Shown here: piece by piece, positions 5,800 through 5,986 of the stretch | How the letters are laid out: each line of letters starts with the position of its first letter | How positions within the stretch are numbered: the first letter of the stretch is position 1 | Assembly (NCBI GenBank): GCA_035906575.1 | Contig: JAMIEW010000027.1 | Span: 1 to 5,986 of the forward strand | DNA: 5,986 nucleotides | Source: HK-STAS-PATE-2 sp035906575 | GTDB lineage: Bacteria; Patescibacteriota; Patescibacteriia; 2-12-FULL-60-25 | Direction: 5' to 3' | Translations under genes and position numbers: made by a program | Notes under the pieces: model-generated | What the model saw: the letters and a program-made list of their open reading frames with translations, nothing else | Told to the model about the DNA's origin: nothing | Database searches by the model: none

Positions 5800-5814
5800 G
5801 AACCCTCTGTCTAA
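5800..5814 (-). repeat. 15-nt motif, copy 2, upstream of the 216-residue gene
   Basis: TTAGACAGAGGGTTC on the minus strand, one mismatch from the copy at 5010-5024. Its AGAGGGTTC part also has a perfect inverted partner, GAACCCTCT on the minus strand at 5888-5896, directly after the tgt stop. The two 9-bp arms enclose 79 bp. No flanking target-site duplication is visible, so an insertion is not supported. Confidence 0.5.
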
Positions 5815-5835
5815 ATATTGTTTTTTAGATAGACA

Positions 5836-5853
5836 TCTCCCTTTAAAGGGAGA
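5836..5853. repeat. 18-bp perfect palindrome in the tgt spacer
   Basis: TCTCCCTTTAAAGGGAGA reads the same on both strands with no spacer. It lies 43 bp after the tgt stop and 103 bp before the next start. Neither side carries the U-run a Rho-independent terminator needs. As DNA it suits a dimeric regulator; as RNA it can form a 6-7-bp hairpin with an AU loop. It may alternatively be the 3'-end hairpin of tgt. Confidence 0.6.
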
Positions 5854-5896
5854 ACGCCCAACCAAAAAACAGAAAATAATGCGGGCAAGAGGGTTC

Positions 5897-5986
5897 CTAT
5901 TTTCTCAACTCCTCCATCAATCTCAAATAAAATCGCAAATTCATCATGGTGGCGAGGCGTTGGCCGAGCATTTCGTCGACGGTAAA
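5897..5986 (-). CDS. tgt: C-terminal end of probable tRNA-guanine transglycosylase (partial)
   Basis: The last 29 codons and TAG stop of a gene entering from the right edge, too short for most gene finders. The peptide contains EMLGQRLATMMNLRFYLRLM followed by EELRK. This matches the C-terminal helix pattern of Tgt, which typically reads E.L...RL.T.HNL.FY..LM..IR after the zinc-binding site. Tgt exchanges guanine 34 of certain tRNAs for a 7-deazaguanine precursor of queuosine. The zinc-ligand cysteines and active-site aspartates lie outside the window and cannot be checked. Here Met replaces the His of the usual HN pair, and the protein stops right after the LMEELR helix, where many homologues run on for some 20 residues. 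The identification rests on this short pattern only. Confidence 0.7.
   Translation of the reverse strand, partial: FTVDEMLGQRLATMMNLRFYLRLMEELRK

Noticed and set aside
5826..5852. Plus-strand TAGACA followed 17 nt later by a possible -10
   Set aside because: The hexamer at the right distance (AACGCC) does not resemble TATAAT, and no plus-strand gene follows.
5800..5896. Small mobile element (MITE-like) in the tgt spacer
   Set aside because: The terminal arms are only 9 bp and no flanking duplication is visible; kept as an observation only.
1..5986. CRISPR array, tRNA, rRNA, transposase or phage genes
   Set aside because: No spaced direct repeats, tRNA arm patterns, rRNA signatures or transposase/integrase motifs were seen on either strand.

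Overview
This window looks like a piece of chromosome from a Patescibacteria (CPR) bacterium, perhaps from the Uhrbacteria/Magasanikbacteria neighbourhood. That placement is inference from gene style and remembered family patterns, not from a search. The grounds are a compact one-strand gene order, very few Shine-Dalgarno sites, a 1000-residue UvrD-like helicase fused to an iron-sulfur nuclease, and a small four-helix membrane protein of a type I associate with that group. TGA acts as a normal stop (at least two genes end in it), so the UGA-as-glycine code of Gracilibacteria is not used.

Every supported gene lies on the minus strand, so the order of transcription is right to left. At the right edge (5986-5897) is the C-terminal end of a probable tRNA-guanine transglycosylase (tgt). 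A 164-bp AT-rich spacer follows, holding an 18-bp perfect palindrome, a repeated 15-nt motif and candidate promoters. Next is an unrecognised 216-residue protein (5732-5082), closed by a clear Rho-independent terminator (5063-5039). A new transcription unit then starts with a promoter placed so close to the ATG that the helicase mRNA would be leaderless. It runs helicase-nuclease (4988-1986), DciA/DUF721-like protein (1970-1653), four-helix membrane protein (1656-1267), mreB (1214-162) and the N-terminus of mreC (150 to the left edge). The first three are tightly packed or overlapping; mreB may have an additional weak promoter of its own.

Functionally, the long unit joins DNA processing and replication (helicase-nuclease, DciA-like helicase loader) to cell-shape control (MreB, MreC), with a membrane protein of unknown role between them. 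No mobile element, CRISPR array, tRNA or rRNA was seen, and no obviously new multi-gene system.

The most notable observation is that this MreB lacks the catalytic glutamate (Ala140 in its place), has Asn162 in place of the phosphate-2 aspartate, and has two further changes in nucleotide-binding glycine motifs, although the fold and the other nucleotide-site motifs are intact. It is probably a slow or non-hydrolysing MreB. Other points are the leaderless promoter layout, a 15-nt motif shared by the two upstream regions, and the palindrome next to tgt.
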